This document shows positions 26,511 to 35,268 of a stretch of DNA of 64,000 nucleotides, in pieces. Location: the NCBI RefSeq assembly GCF_003071065.1, contig NZ_QCXX01000002.1, forward strand, positions 744,001 through 808,000, in the 5' to 3' direction. Numbering within the stretch: the stretch's first letter is position 1; each line of letters starts with the position of its first letter. This DNA comes from Sphingobacterium athyrii. GTDB taxonomy: Bacteria; Bacteroidota; Bacteroidia; Sphingobacteriales; Sphingobacteriaceae. The position numbers and the translations under genes were made by a program. Below the pieces are notes generated by a model, which ran no database searches, was not told the DNA's origin, and saw nothing but the letters and a program-made list of their open reading frames with translations.

Positions 26511-29333
26511 TTAGAATTTAATAGACAGTTCGGTCCCAAAAAAGATATCGATATTACGTTTTGTGAACTGCTCGGGGTAACGTGTACTCCGTACCAATGG
26601 CCTATTGTTGATGAAATTATTGGCGTAGAACGAGAAGCCCATATTTTTGGCAAATTCCTTGGTGAGTTTCACATTGAACAGCCAAAGCGGTTTCCAGCTT
26701 TCGCTGCGGAAGGTTCCCTCATTCAGGCTCAGGTAGATATCCCGGTCGGCGGAAGTGATCTGCTGGCGTTCGGCTTCTGAAAAATAGGTAATGGCCATAG
26801 GCTGGCCCGGTCCTACAGGGATATAGCCTATGGGCAGACTGGAGAAGTCAACATTCCGTTCCTTGTCAAGCCAGATGGTCTGCGCCGTCAAAGTTAGGAT
26901 AAACCGCAGTTCGGGAATATGGTGTATGGCCCGTAGTGAGGTCACGAATCGCTCGGCTTCCGTACCGCGTGGAGCGAATACGCCGACGCGTGTCATGGGC
27001 TTATTGGGTACTTCCTGTGCCAGGATGTAGGGCCTGGTGGTGGTCGATCTGGTGGATTGGTAGGCTCCCGTGAGCTGAAAGGAGGTACGGATGGCGTCAA
27101 AACGCCCCATGTCGAAGTCAAATTCAGCGCCCTTATTGATGATCTGCCTATCGTTGGTCGGCGTGGCATAGCTAAACACATAAGGCGTATTGGTTACCAC
27201 ATCGCTCAGGATCGGTTTTCCGCCCGGTACTTCCTGTTGCACGGTATAGGTCGGGATAAGCGCGTATTGTAAGCTGTTTAAGGTGGTCATATAATCGTAG
27301 GCATTGTCGATTTTATCGTGATAAGCTGTAATGCTGAGACGTCTGTCTTTCCCGATTTTCCAATCGATACCCACTTCTTTTTTATATGATTTAGCTAATT
27401 TGAGCTGATTATTCCCTGTATTATAGACGCGTGTGGTCATCAGCGCCAGAGCCTCGTTGGGATCCTGTTTGTAATAATTTAAACTGAAGACGTCGAAATA
27501 GGCATTTTCAGGATATAGGAGGTTCAGCGTCGGCGCCTTGGTCGCAATACCATATCCCGCACGTAGGCTGAACGAGGGCAGTAGGTCATAACTTACATTA
27601 ATCCGTGGTGACAGCGCCGCTTTGTTGTCGCTGCGGAAGGGCTGCAGCTGATCCATGCGTAGACCGGCCTGGATGGACAGTTCGCGCTTGCCAAACCGGG
27701 CTGTCATGCGGTCTTCGGCATAGGCGCCGAGCTGATGGAGTGCCGGAACATCTTTGTATGCCCTGGAGCGGTAACCGTTCATGCCATTGGTACGGTAGGG
27801 GAAATCTGGATCAAAAGTCTTTCCGCTCCCCGTATTGACATCCATCCGGTAGTCCGCACCGACCAGCAGACGGTGCGTAAACAGACCGGTCTTGGCATAA
27901 AACTCATCGGATAGTTTGGCAAACAGGTTGACCGGTTTTCCCTCCACCCATGCTTTATTGGTATAGTTTGCAGGTAAATACGGGACATCAAATGTACCAT
28001 CGGTATAGGAACTGCCAACAGCGGAGATGCCCGGAGTTCCGGAATTCTCCAGGTAGGATTTTTGAAGTGCGTAGTTTAACGATAGGGTATAATTCAATTG
28101 ACGCGCCAGTGCGCTGTTGAGTTTCCATTTTCCGTTGGTGGAGAAGCGATAGCTGTACTCCTGCGACCTATTGAGCTCCGGTACGGCATTGGCATCGGGG
28201 TCAATTTTGACCTTGTCCAGGTTGCTGCCAAAGGAAAAATAGGTATTGGTATAAAGCGGCCTGTCCTGGCCAAATGTTTTGGTATACTGCGCCGATCCGG
28301 TCACCCGGCTATACGTTGCATAAGCCGAAGTTTGTTTGTCGTTGGCTCGGGTATAGTCGAGGTCAACAAATAAGGTGCCACTGTTGCTTCCCAGATCGAA
28401 ACCCTGTCCGGCCCAGAACTGGGTCAGTTTGGGATTTATCCGTCCTTTTACCTGCAAGTTTTCTTTGCCGGCCTTGGTCTGCACGAGGATGGCTCCGGAA
28501 GTCATATCGCCGTATTCAACGCCAGCGATACCGCGGATGACTTCGATGGATTCGATATTGTCGGCCGTATATTGGCGCATATCGGCGCCCAGTCCCTGAG
28601 CAGTGGAGAAGCTTCCGCTTGAGCCGCTGGATCCGGAGGTGCCCGTCACAATGGCCGCAGAGCCGAGGGACTGCAGGTTGGCATTGTTGGATGTCGGAGC
28701 GCCATTGATAATCAGTGATGTACCTAGAGAACTCATAAAATCCGACGAACGATTGGTCCCGTCGGTATTGCCCACATTTCGGATACCGGCTTTGTTCACA
28801 TTGGTAAAATCCGGATTGATGGTAATCGCACCCGGTAGCAATTGCAGGACTTCGCCCAGGTTGGTGGCCTGCATATGTTCGATGGCCTTGCGGTTGATGA
28901 CGGTGGAGGTGGCACCTTGCTTACGGTTTTCCCGGGCGACAACGACCACGTCTGCCAGGGCTATTGAATTTTCTTGCATTGCGATGGCAATCGGCTGATT
29001 TCCCGACGTGACGGATTGCTCAACCGTAAGCATGCCCAGGTAGCTTACTACCAGTGTATACTGACCTGCCGGCATGCGGCTGAAGGTAAAGAATCCCTTT
29101 TCGTCGGTCTTGGTGTACAGGCCGAGTTCGCTGATCTGCACGGTAGCGCCTTTTAATGCTTTGCCGCTTGCTTTCTCAGTAATCACGCCACGGATGCCAC
29201 CTTCTTGAAAAGTGCTTTCGACCGATAGCGTTGTGCCTGCCGCCGGAAGGGCAAACGTAGCAGTTGATAAAGTCAGCAGGGCAAAAAATAGGAGTGACCG
29301 TTGCATCAGCAATGGCGTATCTTTATTTTCCAT
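26511..29333 (-). CDS. TonB-dependent outer-membrane receptor with carboxypeptidase-like N-terminal domain
   Basis: 940 residues. Signal peptide (start at residue 1 or at M10, MQRSLLFFALL), then a CarboxypepD_reg-like domain of about 45-125 (GIRGVITEKASGKALKGATV), TonB plug of about 130-290 (TSTVINRKAIEHMQATNLGEVL, IESIEVIRGIAGVEYGDMTSGAI) and a 22-strand barrel ending in SIKF-type terminal strand. A serine/glycine-rich insert (GTSGSSGSSGSFS) sits in the plug. There is no STN domain, so no sigma/anti-sigma signalling is expected. Its start overlaps the upstream small secreted gene by 11 bases, showing tight coupling. Substrate unknown; the partners DUF4876 and DUF6850 are downstream. Confidence 0.9.
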   Translation of the reverse strand: MENKDTPLLMQRSLLFFALLTLSTATFALPAAGTTLSVESTFQEGGIRGVITEKASGKALKGATVQISELGLYTKTDEKGFFTFSRMPAGQYTLVVSYLGMLTVEQSVTSGNQPIAIAMQENSIALADVVVVARENRKQGATSTVINRKAIEHMQATNLGEVLQLLPGAITINPDFTNVNKAGIRNVGNTDGTNRSSDFMSSLGTSLIINGAPTSNNANLQSLGSAAIVTGTSGSSGSSGSFSTAQGLGADMRQYTADNIESIEVIRGIAGVEYGDMTSGAILVQTKAGKENLQVKGRINPKLTQFWAGQGFDLGSNSGTLFVDLDYTRANDKQTSAYATYSRVTGSAQYTKTFGQDRPLYTNTYFSFGSNLDKVKIDPDANAVPELNRSQEYSYRFSTNGKWKLNSALARQLNYTLSLNYALQKSYLENSGTPGISAVGSSYTDGTFDVPYLPANYTNKAWVEGKPVNLFAKLSDEFYAKTGLFTHRLLVGADYRMDVNTGSGKTFDPDFPYRTNGMNGYRSRAYKDVPALHQLGAYAEDRMTARFGKRELSIQAGLRMDQLQPFRSDNKAALSPRINVSYDLLPSFSLRAGYGIATKAPTLNLLYPENAYFDVFSLNYYKQDPNEALALMTTRVYNTGNNQLKLAKSYKKEVGIDWKIGKDRRLSITAYHDKIDNAYDYMTTLNSLQYALIPTYTVQQEVPGGKPILSDVVTNTPYVFSYATPTNDRQIINKGAEFDFDMGRFDAIRTSFQLTGAYQSTRSTTTRPYILAQEVPNKPMTRVGVFAPRGTEAERFVTSLRAIHHIPELRFILTLTAQTIWLDKERNVDFSSLPIGYIPVGPGQPMAITYFSEAERQQITSADRDIYLSLNEGTFRSESWKPLWLFNVKLTKEFAKNMGFSFYANNFINNRPLVRSTRYPEQFTKRNIDIFFGTELSIKF

Positions 29334-29943
29334 GGCTATGTCCCATATTTTCGGGGTTAATCATGATGTGTGCTTTGTATGACCCTTCGTCCATTAACCA
29401 TGGGATGCCCGGTAAGCCCGGTTTGGTCGACAAACCGATATCAGCTGCTTTCGCATAAGGCACATAGATCACATAACGACGCTGTGCGCCTTCAATTTCA
29501 CCTGTGGTTTGATTTAATTTGGCCAATGGTCCCCAATAGCCGTACAGGATCGTAGGAGTTTGTGGAATGCTTAATTTACCTGCTTTATGTTCTGCCTCAC
29601 GGATTTCATCGCGTTGTTTGCGTTTGCCTTCGGCGATCAATTCACGACCTCTGGCCATAAAGGGATCCAGACTCTTAGGGTAGGCATAGGCGTACAGTAC
29701 CGATGATTTGTAGTCCGGTGCAAGGCAGATCAGGTTGTTGGCGGTTGTGCCTTCCTGCAAGGTGACAAATTCACCCTTTTCATTATAACCGAGTACCTTG
29801 GCTCCCTCACGTTGGTCGGCAGGTGCTGCCTGTAAGGCGATTTTTATCTGTAGATCCTTCGCCAGCGGACTGCGGGCCTGTTGTTGTGCAAATACGGTCA
29901 ATGTTCCCCAGGAGAGTGCCAGGGCAATGATAACATGTTTCAT
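29323..29943 (-). CDS. Small secreted protein of unknown function
   Basis: 206 residues, signal peptide to about 20 (ALALSWGTLTVFAQQ). No domain recognised. It contains a basic/acidic helical stretch (about 95-120, RELIAEGKRKQRDEIREAEHK) and a C-terminal end MGHSHGK that could bind metal weakly. It leads the four-gene operon and overlaps the receptor start by 11 bases. A periplasmic or surface accessory of the receptor is a reasonable guess. A good -7 box lies 59 bases upstream. Confidence 0.65.
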   Translation of the reverse strand: MKHVIIALALSWGTLTVFAQQQARSPLAKDLQIKIALQAAPADQREGAKVLGYNEKGEFVTLQEGTTANNLICLAPDYKSSVLYAYAYPKSLDPFMARGRELIAEGKRKQRDEIREAEHKAGKLSIPQTPTILYGYWGPLAKLNQTTGEIEGAQRRYVIYVPYAKAADIGLSTKPGLPGIPWLMDEGSYKAHIMINPENMGHSHGK

Positions 29944-30001
29944 AGGTATTCCTTTAGCTGTTAATGATTAATTGTTTTTGCCTGTTAGCAAAATCATGTT
30001 G

Positions 30002-30009
30002 CAAATATA
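30002..30009 (-). promoter_or_regulatory. -7 promoter box of the TonB/DUF4876/DUF6850 operon
   Basis: Minus strand TATATTTG, exact TAnnTTTG, with a T-rich TTTA about 20 bases upstream as a possible -33. It faces away from the box at 30139. Confidence 0.65.
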
Positions 30010-30138
30010 TGTATTTAGATTTATTATAAATAAGTGAATTTTAAAATATTGTTTCAATTAAATTAGCTTAATCGTATGTTCAGTAACAATATTCGACATA
30101 AAATAATTTATTTTTAATCGTTTTAAATAAAGATCATG

Positions 30139-30146
30139 TACATTTG
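30139..30146 (+). promoter_or_regulatory. -7 promoter box of the C25-like peptidase gene
   Basis: TACATTTG, exact match. A longer reading frame beginning at ATG 30136 would start inside this box, which supports the start at 30181, 35 bases after it. Confidence 0.6.
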
Positions 30147-30180
30147 TATGCATTTTTATGCGTATTTTATTCATCATACT

Positions 30181-32409
30181 ATGAAGCATTTTACATATAC
30201 AACATTGACCCTTGCGCTGAGCTTATTAGCTGGTTCACAGCTCTATGCACAATCGATACAGGAGCCAGGGGTGAAGAGTCCGACCACCTTTGCGATCATT
30301 GTGGACCAGCATACTTATGATCAGGCAAAGGCGGAGATCGACGCCTATCGTGCAGCTGTGGAAAAAGACGGGCTGGGAACCTATATAATTTCACATCATT
30401 GGAATAAACCTGATGAAATCCGTACAGTACTGAAAAGTCTGTATCAAAAAAAGCAGCCCTTGGAGGGGACTGTCTTGATCGGTGACATCCCTGTTCCCAT
30501 GCTCCGGGATGCACAGTTTCTGACTTCTGCATTCAAGATGTCTCAAAATATTCGTTGGGATAAGTCTTCGGTACCATCGGACCGTTTCTACGATGATTTT
30601 GACCTGCAGTTTGATTTTATCAGGCAGGATACAGCCAAGTCGCGCAGCAATTATTTTTACTATGGCCTGAATGCTAATTCGCCACAATATATCCAGATGG
30701 ATATCTACTCGGCGCGTATTAAGCCACCTGTGGAAAAGGGCGAAGACCCGATTGTCAAAATCAAGGCCTATCTGAAAAAAGTCGTCCAGCAGAAAACGCA
30801 GGCCAGGCCGTTAAGGGATATGGTGGTCTCTACAGGTCATGGTTACAACTCCAATTCGGTCAATTCGACCATTGGTGACGCGCTGGCACTGCGCTCGCAG
30901 ATGCCGGCCTTATTTCTCCCAGGAAATTCAGTTAAGTTTATCAATTTCCGTTCGGATACCTTTATTAAATTCAACCTACTGAATGAACTGAAGCGGGAGG
31001 GACTGGATTTTGCTTATATGACCGGCCATGGAACGGCGACACTGCAACTGCTCAACGGCTATCCTCTGGCATCCAATCCGCAGCCGTCGATGGAAAATGT
31101 GGCCCGGTATCTGCGTTCGAAGCTCCGCGCTGCGAAAGAGGATGGCCGGGATGTGGAAGCGGTAAAAAAATCCTTTATGGAATCACTCGGGGTAAATGAT
31201 AAGTGGATGCTGGATGCTTTTGACCCTAAAAGCATTGCCGCAGACTCGCTCTATAACGAAGATATGGATATGCAGATCCATGATATCAAGGATGGGCATA
31301 TCAAAGCACCGCTGGTGTATTTGAACTCCTGTCTGACAGGCTCTTTTCATCTGCCCAGTTATTTGGCAGGCTATTATCCTTTTTCAGATAACGACAATAT
31401 TGCTGCTGTCGCAAATTCTGTCGGCGTACTGCAGGATCTGTGGCCCGGAGAGCTGATGGGCTTGCTGCAACACGGGGTGCGGGTAGGAAACTGGATGAAG
31501 CATATGGCGTATCTGGAGACACATATCCTGGGCGATCCGACGTATCATTTCGCGGGAGATGCCGGGGAAAGGCTGAAAATCAATACGGCTATAGGTACAC
31601 ATGACGGGCGTGTCAGCTACTGGAAGACGCTGCTGAAAGAAAATGATGCTGACCTGCAAGCGCTGGCTCTGGTTTACCTCTCACGGCTATTGCCCGAAAA
31701 GGAGCTGAGCCCTTTGTTAAAACAGTATTACTTTCAGTCGGCCTTTGAAACGGTACGTACTCAGGCGTTTATCCAGTTACGACAATTGGAAAATCCGGAT
31801 TATTTTGAGGTATTGCATGCCGCGAAATCAGATTCGTATGAGTTTATCCGCCGTTCGGCAGTGTATGACCTGGCGGAGTTTGGCGGCAACGATTTTGTGA
31901 AGGACATGATCCAGCTGTATGTCAGTGATCCGCATTCGGAACGTGTGGGATACCGTCTGCGTACCTCGCTGAGTTTTGTGGATCCTACATTGGCCAGACA
32001 GGAAATAGATCGGCAGATCAGGCGTAACCCTAATTTGAGCAATGGCCAGCTTTTGGCCGAAAAGCTTGAGCAGATTGTCGCTTCCGGTGAGCGTGCTACA
32101 CAGAAGCTGGAAAAAAGTATCTTAAACAAAGACGAAAAGGAAAAAGAGCGAATGAATGAAATCCGTACCATGCGACTGTACCGTTACCACCGGATGGTGC
32201 CGACATTGATCTCGACAGCTCTTGACAAGGGCAATTCGTCGGATATCCGGGTCACGGCGCTTGAGGCACTGAGCTGGTTCCCGCTGTCTTATCAGCGGAC
32301 TGCGATCGGGGAGGCCTGCACGCAGCTGCTAAACTCGGATGCACCGGAAGCCGTGAAAATTCAGAGCTTAAAAACAAAGAATATCATGGCAGGCTTTTCG
32401 AAAAAATAG
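30181..32409 (+). CDS. Secreted gingipain/caspase-like (C25-type) cysteine peptidase with HEAT-like repeats
   Basis: 742 residues from ATG 30181, where a signal peptide begins (TLALSLLAGSQLYAQ). Residues about 40-420 look like a caspase-fold C25 domain. Candidate catalytic dyad: H283 in YMTGHGTAT and C384 in LNSCLTGSF, followed by a conserved-looking FSDNDNIAAVANSVGV. The comparison with gingipains is from memory of HGS...C-x(3-4)-F type motifs. The C-terminus from about 500 is alpha-helical with HEAT-like repeats (EFIRRSAVYDLAEFGG, IRVTALEALSWFPLS). I see no type IX secretion tail domain. It is divergent from the TonB/DUF4876/DUF6850 operon and probably works with it. Target unknown. Confidence 0.7.
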   Translation: MKHFTYTTLTLALSLLAGSQLYAQSIQEPGVKSPTTFAIIVDQHTYDQAKAEIDAYRAAVEKDGLGTYIISHHWNKPDEIRTVLKSLYQKKQPLEGTVLIGDIPVPMLRDAQFLTSAFKMSQNIRWDKSSVPSDRFYDDFDLQFDFIRQDTAKSRSNYFYYGLNANSPQYIQMDIYSARIKPPVEKGEDPIVKIKAYLKKVVQQKTQARPLRDMVVSTGHGYNSNSVNSTIGDALALRSQMPALFLPGNSVKFINFRSDTFIKFNLLNELKREGLDFAYMTGHGTATLQLLNGYPLASNPQPSMENVARYLRSKLRAAKEDGRDVEAVKKSFMESLGVNDKWMLDAFDPKSIAADSLYNEDMDMQIHDIKDGHIKAPLVYLNSCLTGSFHLPSYLAGYYPFSDNDNIAAVANSVGVLQDLWPGELMGLLQHGVRVGNWMKHMAYLETHILGDPTYHFAGDAGERLKINTAIGTHDGRVSYWKTLLKENDADLQALALVYLSRLLPEKELSPLLKQYYFQSAFETVRTQAFIQLRQLENPDYFEVLHAAKSDSYEFIRRSAVYDLAEFGGNDFVKDMIQLYVSDPHSERVGYRLRTSLSFVDPTLARQEIDRQIRRNPNLSNGQLLAEKLEQIVASGERATQKLEKSILNKDEKEKERMNEIRTMRLYRYHRMVPTLISTALDKGNSSDIRVTALEALSWFPLSYQRTAIGEACTQLLNSDAPEAVKIQSLKTKNIMAGFSKK

Positions 32410-32516
32410 GTCTTTATGCCGCTTTTGGTCTTCGAAGCGGGTAGCTTACTGCCCACCACCACCGGAACCTGAAAAAGCAAAGGAGTTCTCCTGAAAATGT
32501 CCCGCTATGGACTGCC

Positions 32517-32543
32517 CCCCGGAAAGTGGCTAACTTTCTGGGG
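32517..32543. terminator. Bidirectional terminator between peptidase and serine hydrolase
   Basis: CCCCGGAAAGT / ACTTTCTGGGG, 11 bp with one G-T wobble and a 5-base loop, between convergent genes ending at 32409 and 32551. A second small hairpin (AGGAG/CTCCT) lies a little upstream. Confidence 0.7.
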
Positions 32544-32550
32544 CTATGCA

Positions 32551-33882
32551 TTATCTGGCGGGACGTTTTTTATTGTCCTGTGACCTGTTTCTTTTGAAAA
32601 TTTCTTTCACGCCGCCTTTTGTTAAAATAATCGCATTGTAGACACCTGTTCTGTCCCGCACAAATTCAACTGTTCTGTCGTTATCGTCTGATCTGAAAAA
32701 TTTTGTACCGGACTCGGGGATAAGTTCCCTTTCCAAATCATTATAATACAGTTTGCCATCCACCTCTAGGATCTGAATCGCATCGTATTGGCCCACATAG
32801 TTTTTGTATAACGCGGTATCTGACCGTACGCGATGATGCCGGTAGGGAAGTTCTACCTCTTTTCCAAATGCAATGGCCGAAAGCCCATAAGCGATGATAT
32901 GAGACTGCGATTCATTATTGGAAAGGACGGTGATAAAAAGTTTGTCATCCGTAAAGCGATTAAAGGAACTCATGGTGCCGAAAAAGCCACCGTCGTGCGC
33001 AATCAATTGATGCCCATGGTTATAAAAGGGGTTGATGATAAATCCGTAGCCCCAGTTTTCGGCGTTATGGGGCGTAAACATTTTTTTCTTCATTTCAGCG
33101 GACAGGATCGTGGTGCCATAAAGCGCTTTGTCCCACAATGCCAGATCTTCGACAGTCGAATAAACGCCATCATGGCCCAGATTGATGTTCCAGTTGATAT
33201 AGGGATTATGGATAAAGCTATCTGGGGCACGGCGATAGACCTTGGCCTTTTTGGACACGATCGCATCATTGCTGCTGACGCCCGTATGCTTCATCCCGAC
33301 TTTTTCAAATATATTTTTCTTTAGAAAAGCAGCATAGCTGTCGCCTGAAACTTTTTCAATGATCCGGGCCAACAAATAATAACCGATGTTACTGTAGGCA
33401 GTATTTGTGCCGGGTGAAAATGCATAGGGAATCTGTTTGATGGCCGCATAGGCGGAATCACTGCTGATAGTGGACAAAACGATTTCTTTGAAACCCATGG
33501 CCATTCCCGAACTATGCGATAGGAGCATATGGATACTGACACTGTCGGATTTGGGATAATCAGGGAAAAATTTACTGAGTTTATCATCGAGGGATAATTG
33601 GCACCGATCGACCAGTTGTAGGATCGCTGTGGCGGTAAATTGTTTGGTCACTGAGGCCAGCTGAAATTTGCTGTCTACGGTATTGCTGATATTCCATTCG
33701 TAATCTGCCATTCCATAGGCTTTTTTGAGTAAAGGGATACCGTCTTTTGAGACAAAGACGGTTCCACTAAAGTGATTGATAGTGGACTGCGCCTGCATGT
33801 AATTGGCCAGTTTTGCCGCTGTGCTCTGCTGGCCGAAAACCAGAACCGGACACAGGAAGATCAATAGAATAAGCTTCATCAT
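32551..33882 (-). CDS. Serine hydrolase of the class C beta-lactamase/penicillin-binding family
   Basis: 443 residues, signal peptide to about 17 (LILLIFLCPVLVFGQ). The serine beta-lactamase-like motifs are present: SVTK (S-x-x-K) early, YSNIGYYLL (Y-x-N) in the middle and HDGGFFGT (H-x-G) later. A C-terminal beta domain of about 100 residues follows. These proteins act as D-aminopeptidases, esterases or penicillin-binding enzymes; true beta-lactam cleavage is not implied. It is on the minus strand, 74 bases after an AraC-family gene in the same orientation, which may regulate it. An adjacent ATG one codon in is an equal start. Confidence 0.9.
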   Translation of the reverse strand: MMKLILLIFLCPVLVFGQQSTAAKLANYMQAQSTINHFSGTVFVSKDGIPLLKKAYGMADYEWNISNTVDSKFQLASVTKQFTATAILQLVDRCQLSLDDKLSKFFPDYPKSDSVSIHMLLSHSSGMAMGFKEIVLSTISSDSAYAAIKQIPYAFSPGTNTAYSNIGYYLLARIIEKVSGDSYAAFLKKNIFEKVGMKHTGVSSNDAIVSKKAKVYRRAPDSFIHNPYINWNINLGHDGVYSTVEDLALWDKALYGTTILSAEMKKKMFTPHNAENWGYGFIINPFYNHGHQLIAHDGGFFGTMSSFNRFTDDKLFITVLSNNESQSHIIAYGLSAIAFGKEVELPYRHHRVRSDTALYKNYVGQYDAIQILEVDGKLYYNDLERELIPESGTKFFRSDDNDRTVEFVRDRTGVYNAIILTKGGVKEIFKRNRSQDNKKRPAR

Positions 33883-33955
33883 ATTGTTGCATAAATGAAT
33901 GATGCAGCAATGTTACCATAAAAAAAAATGCGGTCATTGTATTTTTGTAAACCCG

Positions 33956-34780
33956 TTAAATAAAAATCCACTTGATCTCCTTCCGCTCAAGGGCCGCTAT
34001 TCTGGAAAAGAAAACTTTTGGTGTAAAGCCTGTTAATTTTTTGAAATCCCGGATCATGTGTGACTGGTCAAAATAGTCGACATGATAGGACTGGCCGATG
34101 TTGTTTTTATCGTCAAGATGGCTTTGGATGGCCGCCCGGAACCGGACTATTTTTTTGAATTGGGAAGGACTTTTACAGATATGCTGATCAAAATGCTTAT
34201 TTATCGTTGTCCGTGACCGCCCGATTTGATGCGATAATTTGGTCATGGATTGATTGAGGTTGCCAGCATCGAGCATTTCGCGGAGCACATGATCCAGCAA
34301 AGGATCGGCAAAAGGGCGTAGTTTTGAGATCCAATAGGCTTCCAGGGCCTTGATACGCTCCTGATGATCCCTGATGGAAAGAATGGCCGCCATAGCCTCT
34401 TTATAATCGTCGTGGGGATTGAAATCGGGAAATGTTCCGCTGCTGTAATGTCGCAGGTCATGTGGTATAAAAGCATTTAAGCCGAGGGGCTTGAAGTATG
34501 TTGTGATTTCATTTATTTTCCCGTCGTAGCTAATCAGCACCGGCTCGTTAAAATCGCATACAAGGTTGGTTTCTATGGACGCCGTGGGACAATGTTTTGT
34601 GATTATTTTGTCTTGCGTGACAAAAGTGCTGGTCTGCGCACTGATGGTAACAATGCTATAAATACCGGGGAAGGTAAAATAAGTGACGGGCCTCTCGTTT
34701 GCGGATTTTTCCAGGATATAGAAACACTCAATATAACGCTTCAACAGGAGGCTCTGGGGCCGATAGATTTTTATGATCAT
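33956..34780 (-). CDS. AraC-family transcriptional regulator (DUF6597-like sensor)
   Basis: 274 residues. The N-terminal 120 residues resemble the DUF6597-type sensor (LLKRYIECFYILEKS, FPGIYSIVTIS, ITTYFKPLGLNAFIP). The C-terminal AraC DNA-binding domain has NQSMTKLSHQIGRSRTTINKHF and VDYFDQSHMIRDFKKLTGFTP. It reads toward the serine hydrolase gene 74 bases downstream on the same strand, its likely target. No exact -7 box is visible upstream. Confidence 0.88.
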   Translation of the reverse strand: MIIKIYRPQSLLLKRYIECFYILEKSANERPVTYFTFPGIYSIVTISAQTSTFVTQDKIITKHCPTASIETNLVCDFNEPVLISYDGKINEITTYFKPLGLNAFIPHDLRHYSSGTFPDFNPHDDYKEAMAAILSIRDHQERIKALEAYWISKLRPFADPLLDHVLREMLDAGNLNQSMTKLSHQIGRSRTTINKHFDQHICKSPSQFKKIVRFRAAIQSHLDDKNNIGQSYHVDYFDQSHMIRDFKKLTGFTPKVFFSRIAALERKEIKWIFI

Positions 34781-35205
34781 TTTTTATACACCTATTTTTT
34801 TACCAATTAGTGAGCAGAGGTAGTCACATGACTTTTTTAAATTGGTATTCGAACAGGGCGTTAAGTTACGCTTTTAATCGGTGAGGACAAACAGGGTATC
34901 AACGGTATTTGTGAAAACTTAGACCTGTCGGAGGGCAAAAAATAGGGCGCATAATCAGTAAATAAATCAATTAGCTGCGTAAATTTAACAAAGCCCGATC
35001 ACAGCGCTCTTCACCTGGATGAAGACTTCATTTAGGGCTCCTATCAGCCTGATCAAGGCCCACTGGTAAAGAGAGGCAGGCAAACTGCAGCCTGGAATAT
35101 ATCGTTTTTTAAGGTACTCCTCAAGGAAGTGATGCGGCTACCGTGCCATTGCTGTGCCCTGAGTTTCCAAAGAGTTGCCGTATTTTCGTTTTTAAGCTGA
35201 AAAAG
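34781..35205. other. Gap with possible degenerate gene remnant
   Basis: No convincing intact gene. On the minus strand a 49-codon open stretch ends at 34985 and reads like a protein C-terminus (LEEYLKKRYIPGCSLPASLY, then WALIRLIGALNEVF). It lacks a start codon and a stop (TAG) precedes it. An overlapping frame upstream (ENTATLWKLRAQQWHG) also reads protein-like, consistent with a frameshifted remnant. I do not recognise the family. The rest of the gap is AT-rich and featureless up to the terminator. Confidence 0.35.
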
Positions 35206-35251
35206 TATTGGCAGGAATGCGCGCCCAGACAGGCGCGCATTCCTGCCAATA
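35206..35251 (-). terminator. Strong intrinsic terminator of the FecI-FecR-TonB operon
   Basis: Perfect 20-bp stem (TATTGGCAGGAATGCGCGCC and its complement) with a 6-base loop. On the minus strand it is followed by CTTTTT, and it starts 17 bases past the last lipoprotein gene. Confidence 0.93.
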
Positions 35252-35268
35252 ATTAATTGTGAATCCCG

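Noticed and set aside
25295..26653. Longer start of the DUF4876 gene at 26653
   Set aside because: It runs through the receptor's 3' end and places 49 residues before the lipoprotein signal.
32551..33882. Antibiotic-resistance beta-lactamase
   Set aside because: The S-x-x-K, Y-x-N and H-x-G motifs are shared by esterases and peptidases; the long C-terminal domain and context do not indicate beta-lactam cleavage.
34829..34885. Short plus-strand frame in the gap after the AraC gene
   Set aside because: It is 18 codons long, without a ribosome-binding site or conservation signal.
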